Origin: Geobacillus subterraneus
Lineage (GTDB): Bacteria > Bacillota > Bacilli > Bacillales > Anoxybacillaceae
Assembly: GCF_001618685.1 (NCBI RefSeq)
Contig: NZ_CP014342.1
Location: forward strand, 930,001-994,000
Length of the DNA stretch: 64,000 bases
Direction: 5' to 3'
A program made the translations under genes and the position numbers. Of this stretch, positions 10,275 to 18,990 are shown piece by piece; positions within the stretch are counted from its first letter, which is position 1; each line of letters starts with the position of its first letter. The notes under the pieces are model-generated. The model was not told the DNA's origin. It made no database searches and was given only the letters and a program-made list of their open reading frames with translations.

Positions 10275-10673
10275 ATGAACGTTTGCCGCTTGTACGGCGA
10301 AGAGCTGCAAAAATCGCAGTCGAATACGTTTGAAGACTATTTTAACCGCTCAGAAGTCACCTATCGTGACGGCGGTGAAGAGCGGACGCTGTCCGTGTTG
10401 TATTTGCGCCATTTTGAGGCGACGCTGCTTGATGTGCTGCCATACGAAGGCGATCCGCTGTTTACGGTTGCCGGACGCGACATTCATTTACGCGACATCG
10501 TCGCCCTCGTCTGTTTATGGCAAAATCCGGCCTATCGGCAGCGCCGGCGCGTCTATATTCATGACGAGGATGAGCTGCGCCGCTATTTTGCCGCCGTTGA
10601 TGGCCAAACGTTGCAGGCGTTGGTGAGCGAATGGGCGGCCACTGGCGCTTGCCGCCTGCCGCTGCCATCGTAA
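10275..10673 (+). CDS. Small protein of unknown function
   Basis: 132 residues, not recognised. It is soluble and acidic-to-neutral with no signal peptide or membrane span; the sequence alternates strand-like stretches (LSVLYLRHFEATLLDV) with charged loops. The ATG at 10275 has a strong GAAGGGGGG site, so it is very likely translated. It follows scpB by 46 bp, in the place where B. subtilis has ypuI, but I see no convincing resemblance to that protein. Confidence 0.75.
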   Translation: MNVCRLYGEELQKSQSNTFEDYFNRSEVTYRDGGEERTLSVLYLRHFEATLLDVLPYEGDPLFTVAGRDIHLRDIVALVCLWQNPAYRQRRRVYIHDEDELRRYFAAVDGQTLQALVSEWAATGACRLPLPS

Positions 10674-10770
10674 CAGAAGACGGGTGCGGGGCATAGTTTT
10701 TTACACTTCGACAGAACGCGGCCGCCGGGCGTTGTTTGCCAGTCGCCGGGCGCGATCAGTGATTTTGCGG

Positions 10771-10802
10771 AAAAGCGGTTCCTTCGGGCGAACCGCTTTT
10801 TC
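10771..10802. terminator. Bidirectional terminator
   Basis: AAAAGCGGTTC / GAACCGCTTTTT with an 8-nt loop, T-rich on both strands. It separates the scpB operon from the convergent DUF2935 gene. Confidence 0.9.
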
Positions 10803-10811
10803 TCATGCCGG

Positions 10812-11621
10812 CTATTCCGTCCGCGGCTTGGTCGGGTCGCACGCCGGTGGCTTCACCTCGCCGGTAGTCTCGGCCAGCTTTTGCAAATAGTAACATTCTT
10901 CGCGCGCCATATGGTCGGCCATGAGCGGCGACAGCACACCAAGCACTTCATTGTTTAATTCCATCTCCTCGAGTTCGTGCAAAAAGCTTTGGAAAATGGC
11001 CATTTCCAGCTCGATTTGACGGTGGAAGCGGGAAAGCGCCGGAAACTGATGAACGTTAGCCCGCAAGTAGCCGGCCATCTCAATGGCTTTCAGATAAAAG
11101 GCTTCCCATTCCTTCGTGAACGTATGGCTTTGCTGCTTCAGCTGCTTTTCCGTATGGTCGAGCCGGTCGTGAATGGCCCCGGCATGGCCGGCGGCGTCAA
11201 GCAGCCAAAGCAAATCGTGATGAAGCGGATGAACGCGCGGCGGCCGCTTTCCTTGGGCATAGCAGTCAGCGAGGCGCAACCATTCATCAAGTTCGTTCAC
11301 CATATGGTTCAAAAACGTCGGCGGCAATGAAAAGCGAAACGACTCGGTTACATGGCGCCGCAGCAAGTGGAGTTTGAACGCCCGCAGCCGTTCACCCGCT
11401 TCTTTTCCGCGGATGATAAGCGCGGACCACGCCGCGGCGGCTTCCGGCCGGCGCGCTTCGGCGAGCAAGTCGTCAAACAGGCGCTGCAGCTGTTTCGCTT
11501 CATTGATTTCTGCCCGCTCGCTTTCGGCGAGCGCTTCAACAATAAACCGGCAATGGTCGCCAAGAATTTGCATCCAAAAACGGAGTTCAAAAAGCGCTTC
11601 TTGCTCAATCGGTTGGCTCAT
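10812..11621 (-). CDS. DUF2935 protein, predicted helical bundle
   Basis: 269 residues. The protein contains two helical modules with the DUF2935 signature EALFELRFWMQILGDHCRF at the N-terminus and a second FHRQIELEMAIFQSFLHELEE-type module near the C-terminus. Repeated His and Glu residues (LGDHCRF, HMAREECYY) suggest a metal-binding four-helix bundle, but this is inference. The function is unknown. It is a single-gene unit between terminators, divergent from the superoxide dismutase gene; the 195-bp gap between them shows no clear promoter to me. Confidence 0.82.
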   Translation of the reverse strand: MSQPIEQEALFELRFWMQILGDHCRFIVEALAESERAEINEAKQLQRLFDDLLAEARRPEAAAAWSALIIRGKEAGERLRAFKLHLLRRHVTESFRFSLPPTFLNHMVNELDEWLRLADCYAQGKRPPRVHPLHHDLLWLLDAAGHAGAIHDRLDHTEKQLKQQSHTFTKEWEAFYLKAIEMAGYLRANVHQFPALSRFHRQIELEMAIFQSFLHELEEMELNNEVLGVLSPLMADHMAREECYYLQKLAETTGEVKPPACDPTKPRTE

Positions 11622-11815
11622 TCGTTTTTTCGCAGAGCGCGTCGCACAGGGGAATGCGACGATTCTGCTTTTCCCTCCTTGCTATGTTTTGCCTATGTTG
11701 ATCATCTCGCTCCTATATGTATGTGCGGTTAGGAATTTGGGTGAATGCGGACAAGAACGATTTTCCCAGGCCGGCATACGATATGGCGAAAAAAGCAGGA
11801 GGAGGTTTTTACCAA

Positions 11816-13120
11816 ATGGACGACCAAACGTTATTCGCCCGGTATGCGGCTGAGGTGAACGAATGGGGAGAACAGGTCAAGCAGGTGCTGGCGCTGCGCG
11901 GGGCAAGCACTGATGGCGCTTCGGCGCTGCTGAAGTTTATCGCCGAACATGACGGAGCGTGGACGGAAGAGGCAATCCGCGAACTCACGCGCCTTGTGGA
12001 TGACGTGTACGCCGCTGCGCTTCGCCATTATGCCATCGAAGCGGCTGAGTGGGGGAGACAAATGGAGCACGCCCTATCCGCGCGCGGAGCGGCGGATGAC
12101 ATCGGCCTTTCTTCTTTGTTGGCGCGCATTGAAGAACACGACGGCGAGTGGACGGAGGAGGAGATTGGTCAACTGCAACGCCTTGTTGACGATGTGTATG
12201 TTCGAGCCGTTCGCCTTGTCGAACCAGTAGCCGGCGGACAGGAGGAAAACTCGCCGCGGCGGGAAGAAGCAGCCGTTTTGCTTGAGCAGGAAGGCGGCGG
12301 AGAACCAAGCGTCGAGGAGATCGTCACACACGGGGGAGATACCGAACAAGAGCCGGCCGCGGCGGCGGAACGGGCGGAGCCGATTGCATCCTCATCGGCG
12401 GATTCCGCTGATGGCGGGCAGTTGCACAAGGAAAAGACGATTGACGAAGAGCAGCGGCAAGAGGAAGGCGAGGCCGATGGTGAACGGCAGCGGCCGATCC
12501 CGCCTGGCAAGCATGTGCTGCCGCCGCTGCCGTACAGCTACAATGCGCTTGAGCCTCATATTTCCGAAGAAATTATGCGTCTCCACCATACGAAGCATCA
12601 TCAAAGCTACGTCGACGGCCTGAACAAGGCGGAGCGCATGATGGCTGAGGCGCGCCGTACGAACAATTTTGAACTGTTGAAACATTGGGAGCGGGAGGCG
12701 GCATTCAACGGTTCCGGCCACTATTTGCACACCATTTTTTGGTATAACATGCACCCGGAAGGCGGCGGCGAGCCGCGCGGGGAGCTACGGGCGCAAATAG
12801 AACGCGACTTCGGCAGCTTTGCCGCATTCCGGCGCCACTTCACCGAAGCGGCGAAAAGCGCCGAAGGGGTTGGCTGGGCGCTGCTCGTTTGGGCGCCGCG
12901 GGCGCATCGGCTCGAAATTTTGCAGGCGGAAAAACACCAGCTCATGACGCAATGGGATACGATTCCGCTTCTTGTGCTGGATGTATGGGAGCATGCGTAC
13001 TACTTGCAATATAAAAACGATCGGGCGGCGTATATCGAACATTGGTGGAACGTCGTCAATTGGCGCAACGTTGAAGCGCGCTTCAATGAAGCGCGGAAGC
13101 TGCGCTGGCAGCCATTTTAA
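11816..13120 (+). CDS. Fe/Mn superoxide dismutase with duplicated N-terminal domain
   Basis: 434 residues, about twice the normal SOD length. The C-terminal 200 residues are the enzyme: metal ligands are visible in LHHTKHHQSYV (first His), GSGHYLHTIFWYN (second His), and LDVWEHAYYLQY (Asp and third His). In front lie two copies of a 62-residue helical unit, each with EWG, an LRG/ARG turn, EHDG-WTEE and LVDDVY, then an acidic, Glu/Gln-rich linker of about 90 residues. ATG 11816 follows GGAGGAGG; the upstream in-frame ATG 11717 has none. The B. subtilis SodF-type enzyme also has an N-terminal extension. Confidence 0.9.
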   Translation: MDDQTLFARYAAEVNEWGEQVKQVLALRGASTDGASALLKFIAEHDGAWTEEAIRELTRLVDDVYAAALRHYAIEAAEWGRQMEHALSARGAADDIGLSSLLARIEEHDGEWTEEEIGQLQRLVDDVYVRAVRLVEPVAGGQEENSPRREEAAVLLEQEGGGEPSVEEIVTHGGDTEQEPAAAAERAEPIASSSADSADGGQLHKEKTIDEEQRQEEGEADGERQRPIPPGKHVLPPLPYSYNALEPHISEEIMRLHHTKHHQSYVDGLNKAERMMAEARRTNNFELLKHWEREAAFNGSGHYLHTIFWYNMHPEGGGEPRGELRAQIERDFGSFAAFRRHFTEAAKSAEGVGWALLVWAPRAHRLEILQAEKHQLMTQWDTIPLLVLDVWEHAYYLQYKNDRAAYIEHWWNVVNWRNVEARFNEARKLRWQPF

Positions 13121-13150
13121 ACAGGCGGGGGGACCCCCGCCTGTTTTTTT
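13121..13150 (+). terminator. Strong terminator after the SOD gene
   Basis: ACAGGCGGGGG / CCCCCGCCTGT with a very small loop and seven T residues, starting at the base after the stop codon. Confidence 0.95.
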
Positions 13151-13288
13151 GAGGGGTAAAAGCCGGCTCCTTGTCTAGGAGGGCGTTTTTGCCGAAAACG
13201 CGATGCGGTTTGCTCTAGGTGTTGCACGTGTAGTCCCATCCTTCATCTGGCGGAAGCCTGCGAACGCTTCTACGGCCATATTTTTTCA

Positions 13289-13316
13289 TCATATTTGTCC
13301 GAGCGGCGCATACACT
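13289..13316 (+). promoter_or_regulatory. Sigma-E promoter of dacB-spmAB
   Basis: TCATATT, 13 nt, CATACACT matches every position of the sigma-E consensus (KMATATT / CATACAHT). It lies about 140 bp upstream of dacB, which in B. subtilis is transcribed by sigma-E in the mother cell. The rest of the 300-bp gap from 13151 holds nothing else that I recognise. Confidence 0.82.
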
Positions 13317-13455
13317 TGTACAAAGCATGGTTCCCATGCCCAGCCTGTTTCCGTTGCGGAGTTTCCTCTGCTGCGCTCATTTCAGCCTAATTGGAAAGGA
13401 GGAACAGGCGATTCCTCCCTGTTTGCCGAAGGAGGGGGATCCTCGCCGATATCGG

Positions 13456-14601
13456 ATGAAGAGGTGGAAGCGGCTCGTTTGGCTCATTGCGCTCATTGCG
13501 GGGATCACATTCTGTGTTCCGGGGCAGCTGCACGCCATGGACGGGGTGAGCGCGAAAAGCGCGATTTTAATAGAGCAACATTCCGGGCGGATTTTGTTTG
13601 CAAAAGACGCCTATACAAAACGGCGTATCGCCAGCATTACGAAAATTATGACCGCCATTTTGGCGATTGAGTCCGGGAAGCTTGATGATACAGTGACGGT
13701 CAGCGCCCGCGCCGTCCGGACGGAAGGGTCGTCAATTTACTTGCGCCAAGGGGAGAAAATGAAGCTGCGCGATCTCGTGTACGGACTGATGCTTCGTTCC
13801 GGCAATGACGCCGCGGTCGCCATCGCTGAACACGTCGGCGGCAGTGTCGAGGGGTTTGTGTTTTTAATGAACGAAAAGGCGGCTGAAATTGGGATGCGCG
13901 ATACGGAATTTGCCAATCCGCACGGGTTGGATGATGCGGAAAACCATTATTCGACCGCTTACGACATGGCGCTGTTGATGCAATATGCGATGAAAAATGA
14001 AGAGTTTCGCCGCATTTCCGGAACAAAAGTATACCGCGCTCCTGCCCCGCCTGGTGAAGACGGGGCGCGTGTATGGCGGAATAAAAATAAGCTGCTAACA
14101 AGCCTTTACGAATATTGCACCGGCGGCAAAACCGGCTATACGAAGCGGGCGCACCGCACGCTTGTGACAACGGCGTCGAAAGATGGGGTCGATTTGATCG
14201 CGGTGACGTTGGACGCTCCGGACGACTGGAACGATCATATCGCCATGTATGAGTACGGGTTTTCCAACTACCATATCGCAAAAGTCCGCGGCGAGCGGGT
14301 CGTGAAGAAAATTTCCGACCCGTTTTACAGGGGGCGGCTGCGGGCAGCCCGCGATTTGCAATATCCGGTGACCGAACAGGAGACGGGAGAGCTGCGGGTG
14401 AAAGTATATTTGTTGAAGCCGCGCGCTGAATGGAAGGAAACCCCAAGCCGCGCGCCGACCGTAGTTGGAAAAGCGGTGCTTTATTTGAACAAACAGGCGG
14501 TTGATGAAGTGCCGATTTTTTATGAGCCGGAGAAAGGCAAAAGCAGCCGGGGGTTCTTTTGGCAAGTATTTCGGTTTTTAGGTGTGAGAGGCGATGGTTA
14601 A
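13456..14601 (+). CDS. dacB: Sporulation D-Ala-D-Ala carboxypeptidase (PBP5*)
   Basis: Trims peptidoglycan side chains and so controls spore cortex cross-linking. 381 residues from ATG 13456, beginning with a signal peptide (MKRWKRLVWLIALIAG, cleavage after HA). The serine-peptidase motifs are intact: SITK (SxxK), SGN in LRSGNDAAV, and KTG in GGKTGYTK. The best ribosome site, AAGGAGGGGG, is about 20 nt upstream, unusually far. The 3' end overlaps spmA by 8 bp, so dacB, spmA and spmB are coupled. Confidence 0.94.
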   Translation: MKRWKRLVWLIALIAGITFCVPGQLHAMDGVSAKSAILIEQHSGRILFAKDAYTKRRIASITKIMTAILAIESGKLDDTVTVSARAVRTEGSSIYLRQGEKMKLRDLVYGLMLRSGNDAAVAIAEHVGGSVEGFVFLMNEKAAEIGMRDTEFANPHGLDDAENHYSTAYDMALLMQYAMKNEEFRRISGTKVYRAPAPPGEDGARVWRNKNKLLTSLYEYCTGGKTGYTKRAHRTLVTTASKDGVDLIAVTLDAPDDWNDHIAMYEYGFSNYHIAKVRGERVVKKISDPFYRGRLRAARDLQYPVTEQETGELRVKVYLLKPRAEWKETPSRAPTVVGKAVLYLNKQAVDEVPIFYEPEKGKSSRGFFWQVFRFLGVRGDG

Positions 14602-15190
14602 CCTCATTTGGGTGATGATGGCGGTCATCGGCATCGCCTTTGCTGCGGCCAACGGCACGATGGAGGAAGTGAACAAGGCGGTGTTCGAAAGCGCCAAAGA
14701 AGCGGTGACGATCAGCATCGGCATGATCAGCATTTTAGTATTTTGGCTTGGATTGATGGCGATCGCTGAGCGGGCTGGCTTGCTTCATAAAGTCGCGCGC
14801 CTGTTCATGCCCATTGTGCGCCGCCTGTTCCCGGAAGTGCCGCCCGGCCATCCGGCGCTCGGCTACATCGTCTCGAATATGGTCGCCAATATGTTCGGCC
14901 TTGGCAATGCAGCGACGCCGATGGGCATTAAAGCGATGGAGCAGCTGAAGCGGCTCAACGGCGACAGCGACGAGGCGAGCCGGTCGATGGTGACGTTTTT
15001 AGCCATTAATACGTCAAGCATTACCCTCATTCCGGCGACGGTCATCTCGATTCGGATGACGTACGGTTCGGCGTCGCCAGGCGAAATTATCGGCACGACA
15101 GTCGTCGCCTCGACGGTTTCGACGATCGGGGCGGTATTGATTGACCGGTATTATTATTGGAAACGGATGCGGAAAGGCAGGAAGCCATGA
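14594..15190 (+). CDS. spmA: Spore maturation protein A
   Basis: Integral membrane protein of 198 residues needed, with SpmB, for full spore core dehydration in Bacillus. About four to five hydrophobic segments; a nucleoside-transporter 'gate'-like motif is seen in MVANMFGLGNAATPMGIKAMEQL, with the conserved NTSSITLIPATVI after it. It starts inside the end of dacB and overlaps spmB, the conserved dacB-spmA-spmB arrangement. Confidence 0.95.
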   Translation: MVNLIWVMMAVIGIAFAAANGTMEEVNKAVFESAKEAVTISIGMISILVFWLGLMAIAERAGLLHKVARLFMPIVRRLFPEVPPGHPALGYIVSNMVANMFGLGNAATPMGIKAMEQLKRLNGDSDEASRSMVTFLAINTSSITLIPATVISIRMTYGSASPGEIIGTTVVASTVSTIGAVLIDRYYYWKRMRKGRKP

Positions 15191-15723
15191 TGGCCATCGT
15201 CCAGCTTCTTTCAGTTTGGCTCATTCCGGGGCTCATCGCCTTGATTTTGCTCTATGGCACGGTGAAAAAAGTGCCGACGTACGAGGCGTTTGTCGAAGGC
15301 GGCAAAGAAGGGATCGAAATTGCGTTTTCGCTCATTCCATATTTAGTCGGCATGTTAGTATCAGTCGCCATTTTTCGTGCATCCGGGGCGCTTGAGGCGC
15401 TGATGGCGACGATCAAGCCGCTCGCTGCGGCCATCGGGCTGCCGGCCGAAGTCGTTCCGCTCGCCGCGATTCGCACGATTTCCGGCACGGCTGCGCTCGG
15501 CATGACGACCGATTTAATTGCCACATACGGCCCCGACTCGTTTATCGGACGCCTCGCTTCCACAATCCAAGGCAGCACCGAGACGACGCTTTATGTGCTC
15601 ACCGTCTATTTTGGCGCCGTCGGCGTCAAAAAAATGGGCGACGCGTTAAAAGTCGGCGTTTTGGCGGACATTCTTAGCTTTATCGTCTCCTTTTTCATCG
15701 TCTTGCTTGTATTCGGGCGCTGA
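15187..15723 (+). CDS. spmB: Spore maturation protein B
   Basis: 178 residues, multi-pass membrane partner of SpmA. Conserved stretches: VPTYEAFVEGGKEG, LIPYLVGMLVSVAIFRASGALE, IRTISGTAALGMTTDLI and QGSTETTLYVLTVYFGAVG, again gate-like. Start ATG 15187 (ATGATG) overlaps the spmA stop and follows GGCAGGAAG; an in-frame ATG 30 bp upstream would lie inside spmA and is not needed. Confidence 0.95.
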   Translation: MMAIVQLLSVWLIPGLIALILLYGTVKKVPTYEAFVEGGKEGIEIAFSLIPYLVGMLVSVAIFRASGALEALMATIKPLAAAIGLPAEVVPLAAIRTISGTAALGMTTDLIATYGPDSFIGRLASTIQGSTETTLYVLTVYFGAVGVKKMGDALKVGVLADILSFIVSFFIVLLVFGR

Positions 15724-15743
15724 CCGCGTCCTTTTTTTGTTTT

Positions 15744-15766
15744 CCCGCCATCCGGCGGGTTTTTGT
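15744..15766 (+). terminator. Terminator after spmB
   Basis: CCCGCC / GGCGGG with a 4-nt loop and five T residues, 20 nt after the spmB stop. Confidence 0.85.
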
Positions 15767-15917
15767 TTGAGAGACGCTTGCCGATCCGTTGAGCGTTCCC
15801 GGCCTGTGCTCGCGCTTGGAAATGGGGGGATGTCCGGCTCGAGATGATAAAAATAAAAGCGGCATGCTTGTATCTGTCTAACGGAAAGGGTAAGATGATG
15901 AAAGAGGTGAGAAGCAA

Positions 15918-16649
15918 ATGGAACGGTTGCAAAAAGTGATTGCCCGCGCCGGCATCGCATCAAGGCGCAAGGCGGAAGAAATGATTTTGCAAGGGCGGGT
16001 GAAAGTCAATGGCCGCGTCGTCACCGAACTCGGCGTCAAAGTCGGACCGAGCGACGATGTGGAAGTCGACGGCATCCCGGTCGAGCGCGAGGAGCCGGTC
16101 TATTATTTGCTCTATAAGCCGCGCGGCGTCATCTCGAGCGTCAAAGATGAGAAAGGGCGCAAAGTGGTGACCGACTTTTTTAAGGATCTCCACCAGCGCA
16201 TTTACCCGGTCGGGCGGCTTGACTACGATACGTCCGGCCTGCTCTTGTTGACGAATGACGGCGATTTTGCCAATTTGCTGATGCATCCGCGCTATGAGAT
16301 CGAGAAGGTGTACGTCGCTAAAGTGAAAGGCATCCCGACGCGCGAGCAGCTGAAACAGCTCGAGAAAGGGGTGCTGTTGGAAGACGGCATGACGGCGCCA
16401 GCAAAAGTGAAACTGCTCTCAGCTGATCGGAAAAAGCGGACGGCGATTGTCGAAATCCGCATTCATGAAGGGCGCAATCGGCAAGTGCGCCGCATGTTTG
16501 AGGCGATCGGCTGCGAGGTGCTGAAGCTGAAGCGGGAGCGGTACGCGTTTCTCGATTTGAAAGGGCTGCGCCCCGGCGAATACCGCGAGCTGACGCCGCA
16601 TGAAGTGAAGCTGCTGCGCGCGATCGCCCAATCCGGGGGAAGAAAATGA
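15918..16649 (+). CDS. rluB: 23S rRNA pseudouridine synthase RluB
   Basis: Makes pseudouridine in 23S rRNA (the position equivalent to 2605). 243 residues: an N-terminal S4 RNA-binding domain (LQKVIARAGIASRRKAEEMI, about 1-60) and a catalytic domain with the family motif GRLDYDTSGLLLLTNDG containing the catalytic Asp, then GRNRQVRRMFE. ATG 15918 follows AAAGAGGTGAG. As in B. subtilis (ypuL) it sits between spmB and resA. Confidence 0.96.
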   Translation: MERLQKVIARAGIASRRKAEEMILQGRVKVNGRVVTELGVKVGPSDDVEVDGIPVEREEPVYYLLYKPRGVISSVKDEKGRKVVTDFFKDLHQRIYPVGRLDYDTSGLLLLTNDGDFANLLMHPRYEIEKVYVAKVKGIPTREQLKQLEKGVLLEDGMTAPAKVKLLSADRKKRTAIVEIRIHEGRNRQVRRMFEAIGCEVLKLKRERYAFLDLKGLRPGEYRELTPHEVKLLRAIAQSGGRK

Positions 16650-16702
16650 CGAAGATTGTCACATAACGTTCATATCCTTGCGCATAAACGAGCGAGGGAC
16701 TT

Positions 16703-16711
16703 TGCTATAAT
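16703..16711 (+). promoter_or_regulatory. Extended -10 promoter of resABC
   Basis: TGCTATAAT is a perfect extended -10 between rluB and resA, 83 nt before resA. No convincing -35 is seen. Confidence 0.6.
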
Positions 16712-16743
16712 GGAAAATGGGAGATTATGAACTGCCACGTCGG

Positions 16744-16767
16744 CCCCTGCGGCATCGGCCGCAGGGG
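16744..16767 (+). other. 10-bp perfect hairpin in the resA 5' leader
   Basis: CCCCTGCGGC / GCCGCAGGGG with a 4-nt loop, between the promoter and the resA ribosome site. No T run follows, so it is not a normal intrinsic terminator; it may stabilise or process the mRNA. Confidence 0.7.
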
Positions 16768-16793
16768 GAAGAGAAACTGAAGGGGGTTGAGCG

Positions 16794-17318
16794 ATGAAAA
16801 AACAACAGCGCTTAGTGATGAGGACAGCGATTTTGCTCGTGCTGCTGGCTGCGCTCGGCTATACGATTTACGCCAATTTTTTCACCGAGAAAAAGGCGGT
16901 CGCTGTCGGCTCCACAGCGCCCGATTTTGTGCTCGCTGACTTAAAAGGGCGTGAACACCGTCTCTCAGACTATCGCGGCAAAGGCGTTTTTTTGAACTTT
17001 TGGGGAACGTGGTGCAAGCCGTGCGAGCGGGAGATGCCGTATATGAACGAGCTGTACCCGGTTTACAAAAAACAAGGGGTTGAAATTTTGGCTGTCAATG
17101 TCGGTGAACCGAAGTTGAGCGTTGAAAAGTTCGCGGAACGGTTCGGCCTGACATTTCCGATTGTGATCGACCGTCAAGATCAAGTGTTGAACGCCTATAA
17201 CGTCGGGCCGCTGCCAACCACGTTTTTGATTGACAAAAACGGCGAAGTGAAGAAAATCATCACCGGCGCGATGACAAAAGCAGACATTCAGCGCCATTTG
17301 GAAAGCATCAAACCGTAA
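16794..17318 (+). CDS. resA: Thiol-disulfide oxidoreductase ResA
   Basis: Extracytoplasmic, membrane-anchored thioredoxin-like protein that reduces apocytochrome c cysteines before haem attachment. 174 residues: an N-terminal anchor (about residues 8-27), then the TlpA/ResA domain with NFWGTWCKPCEREMPYM (active-site CxxC) and the cis-proline region VGPLPTTFLID. Start ATG 16794 follows GAAGGGGG. First gene of resABC. Confidence 0.96.
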   Translation: MKKQQRLVMRTAILLVLLAALGYTIYANFFTEKKAVAVGSTAPDFVLADLKGREHRLSDYRGKGVFLNFWGTWCKPCEREMPYMNELYPVYKKQGVEILAVNVGEPKLSVEKFAERFGLTFPIVIDRQDQVLNAYNVGPLPTTFLIDKNGEVKKIITGAMTKADIQRHLESIKP

Positions 17319-17331
17319 GGAGTTTTGCGCC

Positions 17332-18990
17332 ATGGAACACGTCAAATGCGAATGCGGCCATGTCAATCCGCACGGCACGGCGTTTTGTGAGTCGTGCGGC
17401 AAGCCGCTTGCCGATTTGGGAGAAAAACTGATTTTGGACATGCGCTACGAAGGAAGCGCGCGCCGGTCACAAACGTACAACCGAACGATCGTCGACCAAA
17501 TTTGGGCGTTTTTCTCGTCGGTCAAAGTCGGGGTGGCGCTCATCGTCATCACGCTCATCGCTTCGGCCGTCGGTACGATTTTTCCGCAAGAAATGTATAT
17601 CCCGCCGAACGTGAATCCGGCTGAATACTACGAAGAGCAGTACGGTTGGGCAGGGAAGCTGTATTATGAGCTCGGCTTTAACAACTTGTACGGCTCATGG
17701 TGGTACATTTTGCTCATCGCCTTAATCGGCGTTTCGCTTGTCATTTGCAGCTTGGACCGGGTCGTTCCACTTTACCGCGCCTTGAAGCGGCAAGGGGTGA
17801 AGCGCCATCCGCGCTTTTTAGAGCGGCAGCGGCTGTTTGGCGTTTCGCGCGTCGGCGATATGGACAAGGCGGTCGCTCTGCTGAAAGAGCGGCTCGCCAA
17901 GCAACGATACCGCATCCGCGAAGAAGGCGGCCATCTGCTCGCCGAAAAAGGGCGCTTTTCCCGCTGGGGACCGTATGTGAACCATGTTGGCCTGATCATC
18001 TTCTTAATCGGGGCCATGCTTCGCTCGGTGCCGGGCATGTACATTGATGAGGTGATGTGGATTCGCGAAGGGGAAACGAAAGAAATCCCAGGGACTGACG
18101 GCCAGTACTTTTTAAAAAGTGAAAAGTTTATTTTTGACACGTACAAAAAAGGCGAAGACAATGAAGTGTTTAATGCCGCCATCGACCGTGTCGGCGATGG
18201 CATGATTGCGGAAAACTATCAGACAAATGTCGTCTTGTATAAGCGCGTCGACCCGACAGTCGCCGGCGCCAAACCGAAGCTCGAAAAGGTGAAAGAATAT
18301 TCGATTCGCGTCAACGAACCGCTGAAATTCAACCATTACGCACTCTATCAAGTCGATTTCCGGCTGAACGAGCCGAAAACGATGTCGTTCCAACTGGCGG
18401 ATAAACAGTCGGGAAAAACGTTCGGCACGGTAGCGATCGACTTGTACGATCCAAAAGAAACGTACGACCTCGGACGGGGGTATCGCGTCGAGCTATTAAG
18501 CTATTTTCCTGACTTTGAGTTTGACGAAGACGGCAACCCGTCGACAAAATCGCGCGTGCCGAACAATCCGGCGTTCGTCTTTAAAATGTATGCGCCGGAT
18601 CGACCGGAAGGGGAAGTCAGTTTCGTCGCCATCCAACAAACGATCGAACCGTTTGGCGACAACAAATATAAAATGGCGTTTGCGGGGCTTGAGACGCGCA
18701 ACGTCTCTGGCTTGACCGTCCGCCGCGATTTCACGCTTTGGATTTTAGGGGTGGGCGGCGCGATTTTCATGATCGGGCTCATCCAAGGAATGTATTGGAA
18801 TCACCGCCGTATTTGGGTGCAGCGGGTGAACGGCGAATTATGGATCGCCGCACATACGAATAAAAACTGGTTCGGCTTGAAAAACGAGCTGCGCCGCCTG
18901 CTTGACGGCACCGGCTTAACGATGCCGGCCGATCGGCTCGAGGAAGAGAAAAAAGCCGGACAAGGAGGACAAGCGCATGGCACAGCTTAG
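17332..18990 (+). CDS. resB: Cytochrome c biogenesis protein ResB
   Basis: Membrane component of the system II haem delivery and ligation complex. 552 residues. The N-terminus carries a short zinc-ribbon-like motif with four Cys ([20 protein letters not shown]), typical of Bacillus ResB. Membrane spans near residues 60-80, 125-145, 210-230 and 465-485 flank a large external domain. It overlaps resC by 14 bp. Confidence 0.95.
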   Translation: MEHVKCECGHVNPHGTAFCESCGKPLADLGEKLILDMRYEGSARRSQTYNRTIVDQIWAFFSSVKVGVALIVITLIASAVGTIFPQEMYIPPNVNPAEYYEEQYGWAGKLYYELGFNNLYGSWWYILLIALIGVSLVICSLDRVVPLYRALKRQGVKRHPRFLERQRLFGVSRVGDMDKAVALLKERLAKQRYRIREEGGHLLAEKGRFSRWGPYVNHVGLIIFLIGAMLRSVPGMYIDEVMWIREGETKEIPGTDGQYFLKSEKFIFDTYKKGEDNEVFNAAIDRVGDGMIAENYQTNVVLYKRVDPTVAGAKPKLEKVKEYSIRVNEPLKFNHYALYQVDFRLNEPKTMSFQLADKQSGKTFGTVAIDLYDPKETYDLGRGYRVELLSYFPDFEFDEDGNPSTKSRVPNNPAFVFKMYAPDRPEGEVSFVAIQQTIEPFGDNKYKMAFAGLETRNVSGLTVRRDFTLWILGVGGAIFMIGLIQGMYWNHRRIWVQRVNGELWIAAHTNKNWFGLKNELRRLLDGTGLTMPADRLEEEKKAGQGGQAHGTA

